A stretch of DNA of 35,419 bases from an uncultured Lachnospiraceae bacterium. GTDB lineage: Bacteria; Bacillota; Clostridia; Lachnospirales; Lachnospiraceae. Below, in pieces: positions 1 through 8,137 of this stretch. Below the pieces are notes generated by a model. That model saw only the letters and a program-made list of their open reading frames with translations, did no database searches and was not told the DNA's origin. Position 1 is the first letter of the stretch. Each line of letters opens with the position of its first letter. The stretch covers positions 1 to 35,419 of the forward strand of contig CADACD010000025.1 of NCBI GenBank assembly GCA_902786365.1. Reading direction: 5' to 3'. The position numbers and the translations under genes were made by a program.

Positions 1-34
1 AGAGGAGTCTTAATTTTCCACAAAAAGAAATGAG

Positions 35-259
35 ATGTACAGACGAGGACGGATTAAACGTCCTCGCGTTTGTTATACTACTAAATTACTCTTACCGACA
101 GGCGCGCTGGATAGCAAGACGGGTGATGACATCATGAAGGTCTTAAAATCTCTCCATCAGATGGGAAAAACCATCATCATTGTGACACACAATATGGAAA
201 TCGCTCATCAGGCTGACAGAATCCTCAAAATGGAAGATGGCAAAATCACAGAATATTAG
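35..259 (+). pseudogene. 3' remnant of an ABC transporter ATPase (MacB/LolD type)
   Basis: Only the last third of an ABC ATPase is present. From about base 86 the reading frame gives LLL-PTGALDSKTGDD, then the H-loop IIIVTHNMEIA and a short C-terminal end. This resembles MacB/LolD/FtsE-type export ATPases. The Walker B Asp-Glu that should precede PTGALD is absent, and the first 17 or so residues do not look like an ABC protein. An 8-bp inverted repeat (44-51 with 59-66, 7-nt loop) sits at the junction. Walker A, Q-loop and signature motifs are missing, so the product cannot be an active ATPase. The window begins just upstream, so whether the rest lies elsewhere cannot be seen. Confidence 0.7.
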
Positions 260-322
260 AAAATTATTACGAAAACAATACAAATTGGCACACATAAATT
301 GATATATCTGAAATGGTTCTTG

Positions 323-374
323 ATGGCTGCTATATTAGGAAGATTTGCTGTTTCCTAATATGGCAGCTATTTTT
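323..374 (+). terminator. Rho-independent terminator
   Basis: A stem of about 19 bp (323-341 pairs with 352-370, two or three G-U pairs) closes a 10-nt loop and is followed by TTTTT at 370-374. It would end transcription coming from the ABC-ATPase remnant. Confidence 0.8.
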
Positions 375-415
375 GTCAATCAAGTCGTATTTGGTTTGTT
401 AAAGTAGAAATATAT

Positions 416-444
416 TTGACTAATGAATAAAATAAAGTTAAAAT
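416..444 (+). promoter_or_regulatory. Sigma-A promoter for tcdA
   Basis: TTGACT (416-421), a 17-nt spacer and TAAAAT (439-444). It lies 60 bases before the tcdA start and after the terminator at 323-374, so tcdA probably starts its own transcript. Confidence 0.7.
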
Positions 445-504
445 ACATGAAAACATAAGAAGTGAACAAGATTCAAAAATCAGAAAAGTTAGGAAGAGGA
501 AAAA

Positions 505-1266
505 ATGCTTAATCAGTTTTCAAGAACAGAATTATTATTTGGAAAAGAGGCAATGGAAAAACTTGAAAATTCCAGAGTTGCTGTATTTGGAGTAGGAGGT
601 GTAGGTGGTTACACTGTTGAGGCACTTGCAAGAAGTGGAATTGGAGCAATTGATATCATAGATGATGATAAAGTCTGCCTTACAAATTTGAACAGGCAGA
701 TAATAGCGACCAGAAAGACGGTTGGCAAATACAAAGTGGATGTGATGGAAGAGAGGATTCATGATATTAATCCCAATTGCAAAGTGGAGAAATTTAAATG
801 TTTTTATTTGCCACAGACCAAGGATGAATTTGATTTTTCACAGTACACATATGTTGTTGATGCGGTTGATACGGTTACTGCAAAGATACAGCTTGTCATG
901 GAGGCAAGGGAAAAAAATGTGCCTATCATAAGCAGTATGGGTGCAGGAAACAAATTGAATCCTGCAGAATTTGAGGTGGCAGACATTTATCAGACATCTG
1001 TCTGCCCTCTTGCAAAGGTGATGCGAAGAGAACTTAAGAAACGTGGTGTTGAAAGGTTAAAGGTTGTCTATTCTAAAGAAAAGCCGATAAGACCGATAGA
1101 AGACATGGCCATCAGCTGCAGGACAAACTGCATCTGCCCACCGGGAGCAGAGCATAAATGTACAGAAAGAAGGGACATTCCCGGCTCAACCGCATTTGTG
1201 CCGTCAGTGGTAGGGTTGATTATTGCATCAGAGATTATCAAGGATATTGCAGGAAAAAACGGATGA
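505..1266 (+). CDS. tcdA: tRNA threonylcarbamoyladenosine dehydratase (TcdA/CsdL, E1-like)
   Basis: This is a 253-residue ThiF/MoeB/HesA-fold adenylating enzyme. The TcdA branch activates the carboxylate of t6A37 in ANN-decoding tRNAs with ATP and cyclises it to ct6A. Visible motifs are the nucleotide-binding GVGGVGG at residues 29-35, acidic residues at the strand end (DDD at 53-55), and NLNRQ at 61-65. A cysteine-bearing segment (CRTNCICPPG) follows residue 205. Length matches YgdL/TcdA. The start has AGAGGAAAA upstream and its own promoter at 416-444. The next gene, a rhodanese-TtcA fusion, also belongs to tRNA modification, so the pair may form a functional neighbourhood, although a 170-base gap separates them. 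Confidence 0.9.
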   Translation: MLNQFSRTELLFGKEAMEKLENSRVAVFGVGGVGGYTVEALARSGIGAIDIIDDDKVCLTNLNRQIIATRKTVGKYKVDVMEERIHDINPNCKVEKFKCFYLPQTKDEFDFSQYTYVVDAVDTVTAKIQLVMEAREKNVPIISSMGAGNKLNPAEFEVADIYQTSVCPLAKVMRRELKKRGVERLKVVYSKEKPIRPIEDMAISCRTNCICPPGAEHKCTERRDIPGSTAFVPSVVGLIIASEIIKDIAGKNG

Positions 1267-1436
1267 AACAGTCAGTTGCAGAGACGCAGCCGGATAGAGG
1301 CAAAGCTGAATGGCAGAAATATAATTAGTGGCAGGAAAGTTAAAGAAAAATGAGTGAATTAAGAAAAATCTATACTGCTAAATTATAAAAGTGAAAGTAT
1401 AATCAATAAAAAACAGAATAAGGATAGAATTACAAA

Positions 1437-2609
1437 ATGTATAAGAAAACAGTTGAAGAATTAAATAGTGATACCAGAGAAAAACTGGTAATAGATATCA
1501 GGGAAAAAGCAGATTTTGATAAGGAAACATATGATGGTGCAATAAATATCTACTGGGAAGAATTTGAAAAAGAGATAGAAAATGATACTGTAGATGAGCA
1601 TCTGAATTTGCCAAAAGACAAACCGGTATATCTCCTATGTTATACGGGACAGAAAAGTGATGATATCGCAGATGAGCTTAATGAGAATGGGTATGAAGTA
1701 TACAGTATTGATGGCGGGTTCAGATCATATCTCAGGTTTAAATTAAAGAATTTTATGGCTGATGAGAAAGCAGCAAATGAGAAATATAAGGATGTGGAGA
1801 GAAGTATTGTCAAACGCTTCAGAAAAGAAATCTGGAGAAAATTTACAAAGGCGATTAACGAGTATGAGCTGATTAAGGATGGAGACAAGATAGCTGTCTG
1901 TATTTCAGGTGGGAAAGACTCTATGCTGATGGCGAAACTTTTTCAGGAATTGTACAGACATGGAAAGCAGAATTTTGAGGTCGTCTATCTTGTAATGAAT
2001 CCGGGCTATAATGATATCAATTATCAGACAATACTTGATAATGCTAAATTGTTGCAGGTTCCGATTACCGTATTTAAGTCGGAGATATTTGATATTGTGG
2101 CAGACGGACTCGATTCACCGTGTTATCTCTGTGCGAGAATGAGGAGAGGACATTTATACAGCAAGGCAAAAGAGCTTGGCTGTAACAAGATAGCACTTGG
2201 ACATCATTTTGATGATGTGATTGAGACGATACTTATGGGAATGTTATATGGTGCACAGGTGCAGACGATGATGCCAAAACTTCACAGTACCAATTTTGAG
2301 GGAATGGAGTTAATCAGACCGCTTTATCTTGTCAGAGAAAAAGATATTATTCATTGGAGAGAATACAACAATCTTAACTTTATACAATGTGCATGCAGAT
2401 TTACGGAAAGCTGTGCGTCATGCGGTGGAACTGAAAAAGGTTCAAAGAGGGCAGAAATCAAGGCATTGATAAAACAGCTCAGCGAAAAAGATCCTGTTAT
2501 TGAAAAGAATATTTTCAGAAGTGTGGAAAATGTTAATTTAAGCACAGTGATTGCTTATAAGCAAGATGGTAAAAAACATCACTTTTTGGATGATTATGAT
2601 GAAGTATAA
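1437..2609 (+). CDS. Rhodanese domain fused to a TtcA-like PP-loop tRNA thiolase
   Basis: A 390-residue two-domain protein. Residues 1-105 form a rhodanese domain with the active-site loop CYTGQKS (Cys68), which could carry a persulfide. Residues 120-390 form a PP-loop ATPase with SGGKDS at 157-162, a CxxC pair at 229-232, GHHFDD at 255-260, and further cysteines near 318-329. That pattern fits the TtcA/TtuA family, which thiolates tRNA bases using an adenylated intermediate and often a 4Fe-4S cluster. The fusion suggests that the sulfur donor and the thiolase work in one chain. The exact tRNA position is not established by sequence. A TATAAT hexamer at 1398-1403 lacks a convincing -35. The ATG at 1437 starts directly before the rhodanese fold. 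Confidence 0.85.
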   Translation: MYKKTVEELNSDTREKLVIDIREKADFDKETYDGAINIYWEEFEKEIENDTVDEHLNLPKDKPVYLLCYTGQKSDDIADELNENGYEVYSIDGGFRSYLRFKLKNFMADEKAANEKYKDVERSIVKRFRKEIWRKFTKAINEYELIKDGDKIAVCISGGKDSMLMAKLFQELYRHGKQNFEVVYLVMNPGYNDINYQTILDNAKLLQVPITVFKSEIFDIVADGLDSPCYLCARMRRGHLYSKAKELGCNKIALGHHFDDVIETILMGMLYGAQVQTMMPKLHSTNFEGMELIRPLYLVREKDIIHWREYNNLNFIQCACRFTESCASCGGTEKGSKRAEIKALIKQLSEKDPVIEKNIFRSVENVNLSTVIAYKQDGKKHHFLDDYDEV

Positions 2610-2646
2610 AGTGATTTGTATATTATCATTATTTTTGAATATTGGA

Positions 2647-2675
2647 TTGACAAGAGCAGATAGACATTTTATAAT
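2647..2675 (+). promoter_or_regulatory. Consensus sigma-A promoter for gshA
   Basis: TTGACA (2647-2652), exactly 17 nt, then TATAAT (2670-2675). Both hexamers are perfect consensus. The predicted start near 2682 gives an 80-nt leader before the glutamate-cysteine ligase gene. Confidence 0.85.
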
Positions 2676-2761
2676 ATATAATATTAATCATAGTGGTTTG
2701 ATATGAAATGGAAAATGCATTTAAAAAGTAAATGTGAGGAAAGGCTAAAGGGTGATTAAGT

Positions 2762-4132
2762 ATGCTGCATGCGGATAATGAGCAAATAAGGAAATTGCTT
2801 TTAAAGGGGAATTTTGGTTTGGAGAAGGAGAGCTTAAGAGTGTGCGAGGACGGATTCTTTTCGCATACAGCCCACCCATTTCCGAATGATAACAATATCG
2901 TGAGAGACTTTTGTGAAAATCAGACGGAGATTAATACACCGGTGTTAAGCACTGCAAAAGAGGCTTTGGAATGTCTTGATACATATAATAGGAAAATTCA
3001 GAAAAAATTGAGTGAGCTTCCTATCAGAGAATATCTTTGGCCATTTTCAAATCCTCCTTATATCAGAAATGAAGAGGATATTCCGATTGCACAATTTTAT
3101 GGAAGCGACGCCTCAAAGACAAAGTACAGAGAGTATCTTTCTGACAGGTATGGAAGATATAAGATGACATTTTCGGGAATACATGTCAATTATTCTTTTG
3201 ACGATGAATTGTTAAAAGAAGATTTTAAATTGAGTGGACAGACAGATTTTGTGGAATACAAGAACAAATTGTATGTAGAACTTGCCAAAAAAGCTATCAT
3301 TTATGGATGGATACTGGTTTCTGTTACCGCTGCAAGTCCGTTGATGGATGGCTCATTTGTAGAGAAAAAGATGTATGATATTGATAATTTCAATGGAATG
3401 GCTTCGACCAGATGTAGTGAGCTTGGTTATTGGAATTGCTTTGCACCTACCTTTGATTATACTGATATCAGAAGTTATGCGGATAGTATCAAACAATATG
3501 AAACGGATGGCTGGATTAGCTATGCGTCAGAACTATATTATCCAATACGTTTAAAACCGGCAGGAGAAAACAATATTGATAATTTAAAGAGCAATGGAGT
3601 AAGCCATATTGAACTTAGAATGTTTGATTTAAACCCATTAGTGCAGGAGGGATTGGAATTAAAAGATGTCATTTTTGCACAGTTATTTCTTGTATGGCTT
3701 GCATCAATTGATACACCGGAAGTTACGACTAAAGACCAGATACATGCTGTACAGAACTTTAAAAATGCTGCACATTACGATTTGAAGACAGTAAAGATTG
3801 TACTTCCAAATGAAGAAGTGAATCCAGCAGCAGATGCAGCACTGAATATTCTGTCTCTAATGAAAGATTTTTATAAAGATTTTTCGGATGAGATAAAGGA
3901 AGTTCTTAAGTTTCAGGAGGATAAATTTATCAATCATGAAAACAGATACGCATGGAAGATAAGGCAGAAGTATAGTAATGGTTTTGTGAAGAAAGGCATG
4001 CAACTTGCAAAAGAAAGACAGAAGAATGCACTTGAACAATTGAATGAAAGAATGAAAAATCAAAAAGAATATGAAGAAGAAACAGGAAATAATTCAGCAG
4101 AATGCAGCACAAAACAGCAGATAACAGCATAG
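2762..4132 (+). CDS. gshA: Glutamate-cysteine ligase (stand-alone GshA)
   Basis: The 456-residue product resembles the E. coli-type glutamate-cysteine ligase, the N-terminal part of bifunctional GshF/GshAB. It makes gamma-glutamylcysteine from Glu, Cys and ATP. Family features seen are FGLEKESLRV near residue 19 (metal/glutamate-binding acidic residues), the FSGIHVNYSF strand near residue 139, and HIELRMFDLNP near residue 280. No ATP-grasp glutathione synthetase domain follows: the chain ends in a charged Lys/Glu/Gln tail. The product may therefore be gamma-glutamylcysteine itself, or a separate synthetase may exist elsewhere. Translation starts at ATG 2762 after AAAGGGTG. The gene has its own consensus promoter. 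Confidence 0.88.
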   Translation: MLHADNEQIRKLLLKGNFGLEKESLRVCEDGFFSHTAHPFPNDNNIVRDFCENQTEINTPVLSTAKEALECLDTYNRKIQKKLSELPIREYLWPFSNPPYIRNEEDIPIAQFYGSDASKTKYREYLSDRYGRYKMTFSGIHVNYSFDDELLKEDFKLSGQTDFVEYKNKLYVELAKKAIIYGWILVSVTAASPLMDGSFVEKKMYDIDNFNGMASTRCSELGYWNCFAPTFDYTDIRSYADSIKQYETDGWISYASELYYPIRLKPAGENNIDNLKSNGVSHIELRMFDLNPLVQEGLELKDVIFAQLFLVWLASIDTPEVTTKDQIHAVQNFKNAAHYDLKTVKIVLPNEEVNPAADAALNILSLMKDFYKDFSDEIKEVLKFQEDKFINHENRYAWKIRQKYSNGFVKKGMQLAKERQKNALEQLNERMKNQKEYEEETGNNSAECSTKQQITA

Positions 4133-4169
4133 AAAAAGTTGAATGAAATTTGCAAAAATTATTTCTCTA

Positions 4170-4198
4170 TTGAAAGAAATTTAAATCTATTGTATAGT
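4170..4198 (+). promoter_or_regulatory. Sigma-A promoter for the lipoprotein gene
   Basis: TTGAAA (4170-4175), 17 nt, TATAGT (4193-4198), followed by a leader of about 70 nt to the ATG at 4277. Confidence 0.65.
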
Positions 4199-4276
4199 GT
4201 TAGTGCTTTTAAATGACAGGCAGTAAAAAGACACTAGTGATAATACAATTGAGAGTTTGAATGAAGGAGAAACAAT

Positions 4277-5800
4277 ATGAAGAGAAAATTTGCGTACTTA
4301 TTGGTAGCAGCATTATCAGTTTCAATGTTAGCAGGTTGCGGAAGCAAGAGTTCATCATCTAAGATTGAGCTGACAAAAGGTTCAAAAGTAGAAGTAACAA
4401 TGGCAGATGTGCTTGAAAATGTTGCTGAGGCAGCAACAGGCATCGAGGCTGTAAAGATTGATGTGAGTGGTGCATTGGACGTTGAAGCTGAATCTGATGA
4501 TGGTGAAACACTTACAGCGGAAGGCGATGTAAGCTTTAAAGGAAATATGGTAAAAGATGAACCGGCATTCAATTTTGGAGGTTCGGCTAGTTACGAATTA
4601 GATATTGCAGGAGAAAAAGAAAAAGACGATTTTACATTTGCGGCATATGGCGAGACAGATGGCGAAGAGATGAATGTATATGCACAGTACAATGATTCGG
4701 ATTGGGAAGTGAGTACACTTGAAAAATCAGAATTTGAGGAATCTTTTGAGCAGATTGAAGAAATGCTTGAAGAGATTCAGAGTGGTCTTGCAGATTTATC
4801 AGAAGATGATTTGAAAGATATCGAAAAATTTGTAAAATTGGAAGATAACACACAGAAAGTAAGTGGTACAGAATGTTACGTTCTGACAATGGCAATAGAT
4901 GCTGATATATTTGAAGAGATGTTGCAATATAGTGAGGATTATATTGACACAGATTTAGTGGATGAGGCAGAAACATATTTAGATGTGCTTAAGGAACTGG
5001 ATGTATTTGAAGTGACAACTTCATTGTATTTTGATAAAGATACATATCTTCCGGCAAAGGTAAGCTTAAATGTTAATGTGGATGGAGACGTAGAAGGCGT
5101 TTCCGTTAAGGTAAACAAATGTAATCTTGAAATTAGTCTTCAGGTTAATGGTGATGTAGAGGTTGAAGAAGTTCCTGATAAGGTAAGGGAAAATGCTGTT
5201 GAAATTGATGACGATTATGATTATGACTTTGATTTTGATTTTGATGATGATGATGATGACGATGAAGAAGAGACAATAACATCAAAGAAAGATAAGGATA
5301 AAGAAGATGCTGATTACACAACAGAGACAACAGCTTTGCCAAAGTCAATCAAAATAGAGGGAACAGAAATTTCAATGCCGGGTAAGTATGCAGCAGTAGA
5401 AAAGCTTGGACTTGTGATTAATGAAGAATATTCAGATGTGGAAATCCCATCAGAGTCTCAAGGTTCATTAATACTTGAAGATAAAGATGACACACTTAAA
5501 TATGTAATAATATTAATGTATAATCCGGGAAAAAATACAGCAGATTATAAGGATTGCGAAGTAGTTGGGATTACAATTGATGATAGTTTTGAATGGGAAC
5601 TCGATAATGGAATAAAAATCGGTGATGATTTAGAAGCAGTGAAGAAAAAGTATGAGGGGGTAAAACCTTCTTATGAATATGAGAGCAGTTTGAGTTTAAG
5701 GTATTCCTATGAAGATGAAAAAGGCAATGAAATTACATACAGTTTTGATACAGAAACAAATGCATTGTATGAAGTAGAAATATCATGGTATGAATATTAA
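4277..5800 (+). CDS. Secreted lipoprotein with an Asp-rich linker, function unknown
   Basis: A 507-residue predicted lipoprotein. It starts with a short positive N-terminus, a hydrophobic stretch and a lipobox LAGC with the lipidated Cys at residue 21, followed by a Ser-rich tether. The N-terminal part (about 30-300) is beta-rich and acidic, and may resemble the LolA/LppX-like fold seen in clostridial lipoproteins such as those labelled DUF6612. A very acidic Asp/Tyr/Phe repeat (about 310-333, including seven Asp in a row) then links to a C-terminal domain (about 345-507) with repeated Tyr/Glu strands. It is expected on the outer face of the membrane. The acidic tract may bind cations, but nothing proves this. 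It is a single-gene transcript with its own promoter and terminator. Confidence 0.8.
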   Translation: MKRKFAYLLVAALSVSMLAGCGSKSSSSKIELTKGSKVEVTMADVLENVAEAATGIEAVKIDVSGALDVEAESDDGETLTAEGDVSFKGNMVKDEPAFNFGGSASYELDIAGEKEKDDFTFAAYGETDGEEMNVYAQYNDSDWEVSTLEKSEFEESFEQIEEMLEEIQSGLADLSEDDLKDIEKFVKLEDNTQKVSGTECYVLTMAIDADIFEEMLQYSEDYIDTDLVDEAETYLDVLKELDVFEVTTSLYFDKDTYLPAKVSLNVNVDGDVEGVSVKVNKCNLEISLQVNGDVEVEEVPDKVRENAVEIDDDYDYDFDFDFDDDDDDDEEETITSKKDKDKEDADYTTETTALPKSIKIEGTEISMPGKYAAVEKLGLVINEEYSDVEIPSESQGSLILEDKDDTLKYVIILMYNPGKNTADYKDCEVVGITIDDSFEWELDNGIKIGDDLEAVKKKYEGVKPSYEYESSLSLRYSYEDEKGNEITYSFDTETNALYEVEISWYEY

Positions 5801-5889
5801 TTTTAGTGTATAATGGTAAAAATGAGAGTAATTGATACTGATATAATATTCATACAAAAAGACCATTAAAACAATTGTAAAATAGTAGG

Positions 5890-5943
5890 AAGTCACACGA
5901 ATTACAGTATGAGATTAAAAAACTGTAAAAAGTGTGACTTTTT
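5890..5943 (+). terminator. Rho-independent terminator after the lipoprotein gene
   Basis: AAGTCACAC (5890-5898) pairs with GTGTGACTT (5932-5940), followed by TTT. A second inner stem (TTACAG with CTGTAA) extends the hairpin. The rest of the 313-base gap to serS holds only the serS promoter. Confidence 0.7.
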
Positions 5944-6018
5944 ATATATTGATAGGTTTTGTTGAAACGGGCAAATAATATAATAGCAATGTTTTATGAG
6001 AACTGTTTTAGAATAAAC

Positions 6019-6047
6019 TTGAAAAATATACTGAAATAGTCTAAAAT
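6019..6047 (+). promoter_or_regulatory. Sigma-A promoter for serS
   Basis: TTGAAA (6019-6024), 17 nt, TAAAAT (6042-6047). The start point would lie about 60 bases before serS. I see no T-box consensus in this leader, so tRNA-sensing control is not indicated. Confidence 0.6.
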
Positions 6048-6113
6048 AAATAGATAAATGGTAAATGCTCAATTGATGAAATAATAAAATGATGAAAAGA
6101 GGAAATAAGAAAA

Positions 6114-7394
6114 ATGTTAGATTTAAAATTTTTAAGAGAAAATCCTGATGTTGTAAAGCAGAATATCAAAAATAAATTTCAGGACAGAAAATTACCTCTG
6201 GTAGATGAAGTGATAGAATTGGATGCGCAGGCACGTGCAACAAAGCAGGAAGCAGACAATTTAAGAGCAGAGAGAAATAAGATATCAAAGCAGATTGGTG
6301 CTCTTATGGCTCAGGGAAAGAAAGAGGAAGCACAAGAGACAAAGAAGCTTGTAACAGAGAAGTCAGATTATCTTGCAAAATTGGAAGAAAAAGAAGCCGA
6401 ACTCAATGAAAAAGTGAAGAATATCATGATGACAATTCCAAATATCATTGATCCTAGTGTACCAATAGGAAAAGATGATTCTGAAAATGTTGAGATACAG
6501 AAATACGGCGAGCCACTCGTACCGGAGTTCGATATTCCATACCACACAGATATTATGGAAAAATTAAATGGAATAGACCTTGATAGTGCAAGAAAGGTTG
6601 CCGGAAACGGATTCTACTATCTTATGGGAGATATAGCGAGATTACATTCCGCAGTTATTTCATATGCAAGAGATTTTATGATAGACAGAGGATTCACATA
6701 CTGTATCCCTCCGTTTATGATTAGAAGTGATGTTGTCACAGGAGTGATGAGTTTTGATGAGATGGATGCGATGATGTACAAGATTGAGGGTGAAGATTTA
6801 TATCTGATTGGTACAAGTGAACATTCCATGATAGGTAAATTTATTGATACAATTACACCGGAGGCAGAACTTCCAAAAACACTGACAAGCTATTCACCAT
6901 GTTTCAGAAAAGAGAAAGGTGCGCATGGTCTTGAGGAAAGAGGCGTGTATAGAATACATCAATTTGAAAAGCAGGAGATGATAGTTGTATGTAAGCCGGA
7001 AGAAAGTAAGATGTGGTTTGAAAAATTGTGGCAGAACACAGTTGATTTATTCAGAAGTCTTGATATTCCGGTGAGAACACTTGAATGCTGTTCAGGAGAT
7101 TTGGCTGACTTGAAGGTGAAGTCGATTGATGTGGAAGCATGGTCGCCTCGTCAGAAAAAATATTTCGAGGTTGGAAGCTGTTCGAACTTAGGCGATGCCC
7201 AGGCACGCAGACTCAAGATAAGAGTAAAAGATGCAGACGGAAATAAGTATTTTGCACATACGCTCAATAACACAGTTGTAGCACCACCTAGAATGTTGAT
7301 TGCTTTTCTTGAGAATAATTTAAATGAAGATGGAAGCGTAAGAATACCTGAAAAGTTAAGACCATATATGGGTGGAAAAGAAGTGATAAAGTAA
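6114..7394 (+). CDS. serS: Seryl-tRNA synthetase
   Basis: A 426-residue class II aminoacyl-tRNA synthetase that charges tRNA-Ser (and tRNA-Sec if present). The N-terminal 110 residues form the usual antiparallel coiled coil, rich in Glu, Lys and Gln, that contacts the tRNA long variable arm. The catalytic domain shows GTSEHSMIG, motif 2 (PCFRKEKGAHG then RIHQFEKQEM), and motif 3 near HTLNNTVVAPPRMLIAFLEN. Length is normal. The motif 2 loop reads FRKEKGAHG, not the E. coli-like FRSEAGSAG. The start ATG follows AGAGGAAA and its own promoter. Confidence 0.97.
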   Translation: MLDLKFLRENPDVVKQNIKNKFQDRKLPLVDEVIELDAQARATKQEADNLRAERNKISKQIGALMAQGKKEEAQETKKLVTEKSDYLAKLEEKEAELNEKVKNIMMTIPNIIDPSVPIGKDDSENVEIQKYGEPLVPEFDIPYHTDIMEKLNGIDLDSARKVAGNGFYYLMGDIARLHSAVISYARDFMIDRGFTYCIPPFMIRSDVVTGVMSFDEMDAMMYKIEGEDLYLIGTSEHSMIGKFIDTITPEAELPKTLTSYSPCFRKEKGAHGLEERGVYRIHQFEKQEMIVVCKPEESKMWFEKLWQNTVDLFRSLDIPVRTLECCSGDLADLKVKSIDVEAWSPRQKKYFEVGSCSNLGDAQARRLKIRVKDADGNKYFAHTLNNTVVAPPRMLIAFLENNLNEDGSVRIPEKLRPYMGGKEVIK

Positions 7395-7492
7395 TGAAAT
7401 CTGTTATTATAAAATGAATGATTCATTATGAAATCAAATCAGTAAAAAATCAGTGATAGTCTGATGTGATAATTTTAAATATGAAATAAATT

Positions 7493-7532
7493 TTTGCTGG
7501 AAGGATTAAAAATAGATCTTTCTGGCAAATTT
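7493..7532 (+). terminator. Possible terminator hairpin after serS
   Basis: A 14-bp stem (7493-7506 with 7516-7529, three G-U pairs) closes a 9-nt loop and is followed by TTTATT. The U-run is weak, so this is a candidate only. Confidence 0.4.
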
Positions 7533-7605
7533 ATTAGGAAGGAACAGAAACCGGATTCAAAATGCAGCCTTGTGTACAGGTATATTTTTATAAGGAGAAG
7601 AAAAT

Positions 7606-7998
7606 ATGGTAGAAAATGATTATGTAATGAGACTGATTCATGAGATGGTAAAAGCGATTATCAAATTGATATTTGATATTGATGAGGAACAGCCACAGTT
7701 GGCGTTTTCTGACACAACAAATCGTGACAATTATAACAAATATATAGAGCTTGCTGATAGAGGAATGATCAATGAAGCTGAAAACCTATTATATAAGAAC
7801 AGGGATTTGGATAATCCTGAATGTTTAAAAGAAGCATTATTATTCTATATGTATATTAATGATTTTAGTGATGAAAAGCTAGAGCAGTCAGATTATTCAA
7901 GAGTGGAGATAAAAGATGGAATTGATAATGTATTGCAGGATTTTGGATATAATGGATTTGCCGGCATAGGGATGATAGATGAATTATTTAAGCAATAA
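7606..7998 (+). CDS. Small soluble protein of unknown function (DUF6483-like)
   Basis: A 130-residue acidic protein without a signal peptide or membrane segment. It begins with a hydrophobic amphipathic helix (MVENDYVMRLIHEMVKAIIKL) and continues with helices that resemble a short TPR-like repeat (ELADRGMINEAENLLY). It recalls small Firmicutes proteins labelled DUF6483, but I recognise this only loosely. No catalytic motif is visible. The start at 7606 has AAGGAGAAG upstream. It lies between serS and a convergent methyltransferase gene, and the sequence gives no clue to a partner. Confidence 0.75.
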   Translation: MVENDYVMRLIHEMVKAIIKLIFDIDEEQPQLAFSDTTNRDNYNKYIELADRGMINEAENLLYKNRDLDNPECLKEALLFYMYINDFSDEKLEQSDYSRVEIKDGIDNVLQDFGYNGFAGIGMIDELFKQ

Positions 7999-8001
7999 AT
8001 G

Positions 8002-8095
8002 AAAAAGGCTGTCATAATAAGTGTATTTGTCAGGATATAGTGATCAATTTATGGTTGAATTACTATATGCAAATATCGACTTAAGTGGCAGCCTT
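8002..8095 (-). terminator. Long hairpin terminator of the minus-strand methyltransferase gene
   Basis: AAGGCTGTCA (8005-8014) pairs with TGGCAGCCTT (8086-8095), and inner arms also pair (AAGT-GTATTTG with CAAATATC-GACTT; ATATAGTGATCAA with TTGAATTACTATAT). Read on the minus strand, the hairpin is followed by TTTTT, the complement of 8002-8006. It lies between convergent genes. Confidence 0.65.
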
Positions 8096-8137
8096 GGTGT
8101 TATTCTAGCTATTCTTACATATTCATTTTTGATGAAA

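Noticed and set aside
5801-6113. T-box riboswitch before serS
   Set aside because: No T-box consensus or antiterminator is visible; the hairpin at 5890 lies before the serS promoter and belongs to the lipoprotein gene.
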